Positions 5,499 through 7,024 of a stretch of 7,024 bases of DNA are shown in pieces. Numbering within the stretch: position 1 is the first letter of the stretch; each line of letters begins with the position of its first letter. The translations under genes and the position numbers were made by a program. This DNA is from Elusimicrobiota bacterium. GTDB lineage: Bacteria; Elusimicrobiota; Endomicrobiia; Endomicrobiales; Endomicrobiaceae. The DNA lies in NCBI GenBank assembly GCA_031256695.1, contig JAIRQB010000193.1, positions 1 to 7,024 of the forward strand, written 5' to 3'. The notes under the pieces were generated by a model. That model had not been told where the DNA came from and did no database searches. It worked only from the letters and a program-made list of their open reading frames with translations.

Positions 5499-5606
5499 GC
5501 CTTTGAAAAGAAAACGGCAGAAAGCGGTGAACGCCTTATAATAAACAGGGATTGTGGCTTCCTTGAGTTGCCTTGTATCTTGGTTTTGCAACTCGGCAAT
5601 GACACC
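5496..5606 (+). repeat. 111-bp duplicated segment, copy 1
   Basis: It matches 5681-5791 with no gaps and three substitutions. It starts TTTGCCTTTGAAAAGAAAAC, includes CGGCAGAAAGCGGT and TTATAATAAACAGGGATT, then a composite element with a GAGTTGC palindrome, and ends GGCAATGACACC. Confidence 0.85.
5565..5594 (+). repeat. GAGTTGC palindrome, copy 3, nested in a GGATT...AATGACACC element
   Basis: GAGTTGC (5565-5571) and GCAACTC (5588-5594) around a 16-nt loop. It sits between GGATTGTGGCTTCCTT and GGCAATGACACC, where other elements of the family carry their own cores. Confidence 0.75.
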
Positions 5607-5633
5607 AATGGCGCATCAAAACCCAGCCCTTCA

Positions 5634-5665
5634 GTGTCATTCCCGCGAAGGCGGGAATCCCTGTT
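5634..5665 (-). repeat. Short hairpin element (ATTCCCGC-GAAG-GCGGGAAT)
   Basis: GTGTCATT border, perfect 8-bp stem at 5639-5646 and 5651-5658, then AATCCCTGTT. It fits the pattern ATTCCC-N8-GGGAAT, known as dRS3 in Neisseria, and similar repeats are widespread in other bacteria. It is followed by two 12-bp units TCTTTGCCTTTG. Confidence 0.75.
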
Positions 5666-5680
5666 GTCTTTGCCTTTGTC

Positions 5681-5791
5681 TTTGCCTTTGAAAAGAAAAC
5701 GGCAGAAAGCGGTAAACGTCTTATAATAAACAGGGATTGCGGCTTCCTTGAGTTGCCTTGTATCTTGGTTTTGCAACTCGGCAATGACACC
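5681..5791 (+). repeat. 111-bp duplicated segment, copy 2
   Basis: Second copy of 5496-5606, shifted by 185 bp. Differences are confined to AACGCC versus AACGTC, GTGAAC versus GTAAAC and ATTGTGG versus ATTGCGG. Confidence 0.85.
5750..5779 (+). repeat. GAGTTGC palindrome, copy 4
   Basis: GAGTTGC (5750-5756) and GCAACTC (5773-5779), identical to copy 3 because it lies in the duplicated segment. Confidence 0.75.
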
Positions 5792-5792
5792 T

Positions 5793-5827
5793 GGGCGCTA
5801 TGCGTTTGCGCCCGACGCAATGACACC
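5793..5827 (+). repeat. Partial palindromic element with an 18-bp-like module
   Basis: GGGCGC (5793-5798) and GCGCCC (5808-5813) form a small hairpin around TATGCGTTT; CGACGCAATGACACC then gives the usual right border. The left border is missing, so this is a fragment abutting the previous element. Confidence 0.6.
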
Positions 5828-5866
5828 AACGGCGGCGTCAAAGCCCAGCCCTTCAGTGTCATTCCC

Positions 5867-5895
5867 GAGTTGCAAAACATTATGCAAGGCAACTC
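5867..5895 (-). repeat. GAGTTGC palindrome, copy 5, in opposite orientation and fused to a hairpin border
   Basis: GAGTTGC (5867-5873) and GCAACTC (5889-5895). Its reverse complement matches copies 3 and 4 (GAGTTGCCTTG...GTTTTGCAACTC). It follows directly after GTGTCATTCCC (5856-5866), the start of a short hairpin element whose core has been replaced. Confidence 0.75.
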
Positions 5896-5904
5896 AAGAA
5901 AGCG

Positions 5905-5934
5905 GAGTTGCAAAACTATGCAAGTAAGGCAACT
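5905..5934 (-). repeat. GAGTTGC palindrome, copy 6, tandem with copy 5
   Basis: GAGTTGC (5905-5911), then AAAACTATGCAAGTAAG, then GCAACT (5929-5934). It repeats copy 5 with small insertions and deletions. The two hairpins end about 50 bp before the HNH gene. Confidence 0.7.
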
Positions 5935-5942
5935 TATAGAAA

Positions 5943-5948
5943 TATAAT
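5943..5948 (+). promoter_or_regulatory. Possible -10 box for the HNH gene
   Basis: Exact TATAAT, 36 bp before the start codon. No good -35 lies at the right distance (GCAAGT at 17 bp), so this is weak. Confidence 0.3.
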
Positions 5949-5984
5949 AGGCAAAATATCTTAAATGATAAGGAATAAAAAACA

Positions 5985-7024
5985 ATGCCGGAATCTGAAA
6001 ATCTTTTTAATTCTTTGTCTCTTTTGTTAAATCAAAAAATACCTGACTTGATAGTTTCAAAAAGCAAGAAATGGATGTGTTTTGCTCAAAAAGGAGCGGC
6101 AAAATTTGCTTGGTGTCTATTGGCTAAAAAAAGCCCAAAAATTTCTGTTTGGTGTTTAGGAAATCCCTCTGAAATACAAAGCAAATATGCGGGGAAAATA
6201 AACTTTTTGCCGCGAAGCAAAACAACGGGAGAATTCGGCAAAAACTTTCAAATTAGTTTTATGATAGAGAGCGGACAAGACCTTGAAAATGCCGCCGGCT
6301 TGCTTGCTGAAGTTTCAAAAAGTTGGAGCAGAGATGAATTGCTGACGGCATATAATCTCTATTGCAAAACGCCCGTAGATAATTTCAAACAGAATAATGA
6401 GGATATTATTTTTTATGCGGGGCTTTTAGGCAAAGAGCCGAAAGAAATCGTCAAAAGATTTAAAAATTTTTTGAGATTAGACGGGAATTCCGGCGATAAA
6501 ACGGACGCCAATATAGACAAAGATGATTTTGATATTTGGAGAGAATTTTGGAGCGATTTTTCAAAACACGCATATGAGAGCGAAAGTAAAATAGTTGATT
6601 ATGAAAACAGATTGGGGAATATAATTTTTCCGAGCGGCAGAGATAAAAAAACATTTGTAAATACGAGACTTAATCAAAATCTTTTTAGAATGTCCGTCTT
6701 ATCGGCTTACCAAAACAAATGCTGTATTACCGGGCTTTCAGCCGTTGAATTGTTAAATGCCAGCCATATAATGCCTTGGGCTGTTGATTTGAAAAACAGA
6801 TTAAATCCCCGCAATGGATTATGCTTAAATGCTTTGCACGACAGGGCTTTTGACAGAGGTTTAATTACAATAATGCCGGATTACACAATTAAAATCTCGC
6901 CCATTCTTTATAAACTTTCAAAAGAGAATTTTGCGGCAAATAATTTTCTGCGCTATCAAGGTAAAAAGATAAAAATGCCTGTCCGTTTTGCGCCGCAAAG
7001 AGAATTTTTAGAGTATCATAACAG
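5985..7024 (+). CDS. HNH endonuclease, restriction-type, with an unrecognised N-terminal domain (3' end cut by window)
   Basis: 346 codons are present with no stop before the edge. AAGGA (5970-5974) is the likely ribosome site; an in-frame TAA at 5976-5978 makes this ATG the first possible start. The C-terminal third is an HNH nuclease domain (HNH_2 type): KCCITG (245-250), ASHIMPW (259-265, with His261), RLNPRNGLCLN (272-282, with Asn277) and LHDRAFDRGLIT (284-295, with His285). Residues 114-166 (SWSRDELLTAYNLYCKTP ... FKNFLRLD) match the helical region that precedes HNH domains in many restriction-type proteins. Residues 1-113 are not recognised; they have several Trp and Cys and could recognise DNA or a modified base, but that is a guess. 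Such proteins usually end near FLEYHR, so probably only a few residues are missing. It is probably a stand-alone or type IV-like restriction enzyme, or part of a defence cluster to the right. Confidence 0.85.
   Translation, partial: MPESENLFNSLSLLLNQKIPDLIVSKSKKWMCFAQKGAAKFAWCLLAKKSPKISVWCLGNPSEIQSKYAGKINFLPRSKTTGEFGKNFQISFMIESGQDLENAAGLLAEVSKSWSRDELLTAYNLYCKTPVDNFKQNNEDIIFYAGLLGKEPKEIVKRFKNFLRLDGNSGDKTDANIDKDDFDIWREFWSDFSKHAYESESKIVDYENRLGNIIFPSGRDKKTFVNTRLNQNLFRMSVLSAYQNKCCITGLSAVELLNASHIMPWAVDLKNRLNPRNGLCLNALHDRAFDRGLITIMPDYTIKISPILYKLSKENFAANNFLRYQGKKIKMPVRFAPQREFLEYHN

Noticed and set aside
5347..5985. Several short and medium open frames downstream of dnaK on both strands
   Set aside because: They translate the palindromic elements and the 111-bp duplication, giving near-identical fragments in different frames. 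Not genes.

Overview
The window holds an hrcA-grpE-dnaK heat-shock operon on the plus strand, flanked and interrupted by repeat-rich intergenic DNA. A decayed phage-type gene lies on its left and an HNH nuclease gene on its right. The organism is an AT-rich bacterium that controls chaperones through HrcA and CIRCE. The codon usage and the DnaK sequence (GTSNSA phosphate loop, short nucleotide-binding domain, EVIDAEVVDDD-type tail) make me think of Elusimicrobiota/Endomicrobium-like lineages. That placement is a guess from memory and was not tested.

Layout: 1-513 (minus) is a broken phage-replication-like gene, damaged at its 5' end and frameshifted at a six-base G/C run. 514-841 is non-coding, with degenerate repeats and a strong plus-strand terminator (778-819). 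A sigma-70-type promoter with a near-consensus CIRCE operator lies at 842-895. A repeat-filled leader follows, with a second CIRCE-like site and a possible second promoter (1064-1095) just before hrcA (1111-2160). 2161-2771 is about 610 bp of repeats separating hrcA from grpE (GTG start at 2772, stop 3362). dnaK follows 14 bp later (3377-5266). 5267-5984 is another block of repeats. A nearly complete HNH endonuclease gene (5985 to the right edge) closes the window. No dnaJ is seen where it often follows dnaK.

The genes form one logical unit: HrcA represses the operon at CIRCE, GrpE is the nucleotide exchange factor of DnaK, and DnaK is the Hsp70 chaperone.

The most unusual content is the intergenic DNA. 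About fourteen complete or partial copies of a modular palindromic element are present. Its borders are conserved (GGATT on one side, AATGACACC on the other) but its cores differ: short covarying hairpins, an 18-bp module in one to three tandem copies, an invariant 27-bp module, or a GAGTTGC/GCAACTC palindrome. The GAGTTGC palindrome also occurs alone, once inside the remnant reading frame on the left and once in the grpE leader. The arrangement suggests small non-autonomous palindromic elements (REP-, RPE- or dRS3-like) that nest and exchange cores. No transposase is visible in this window.
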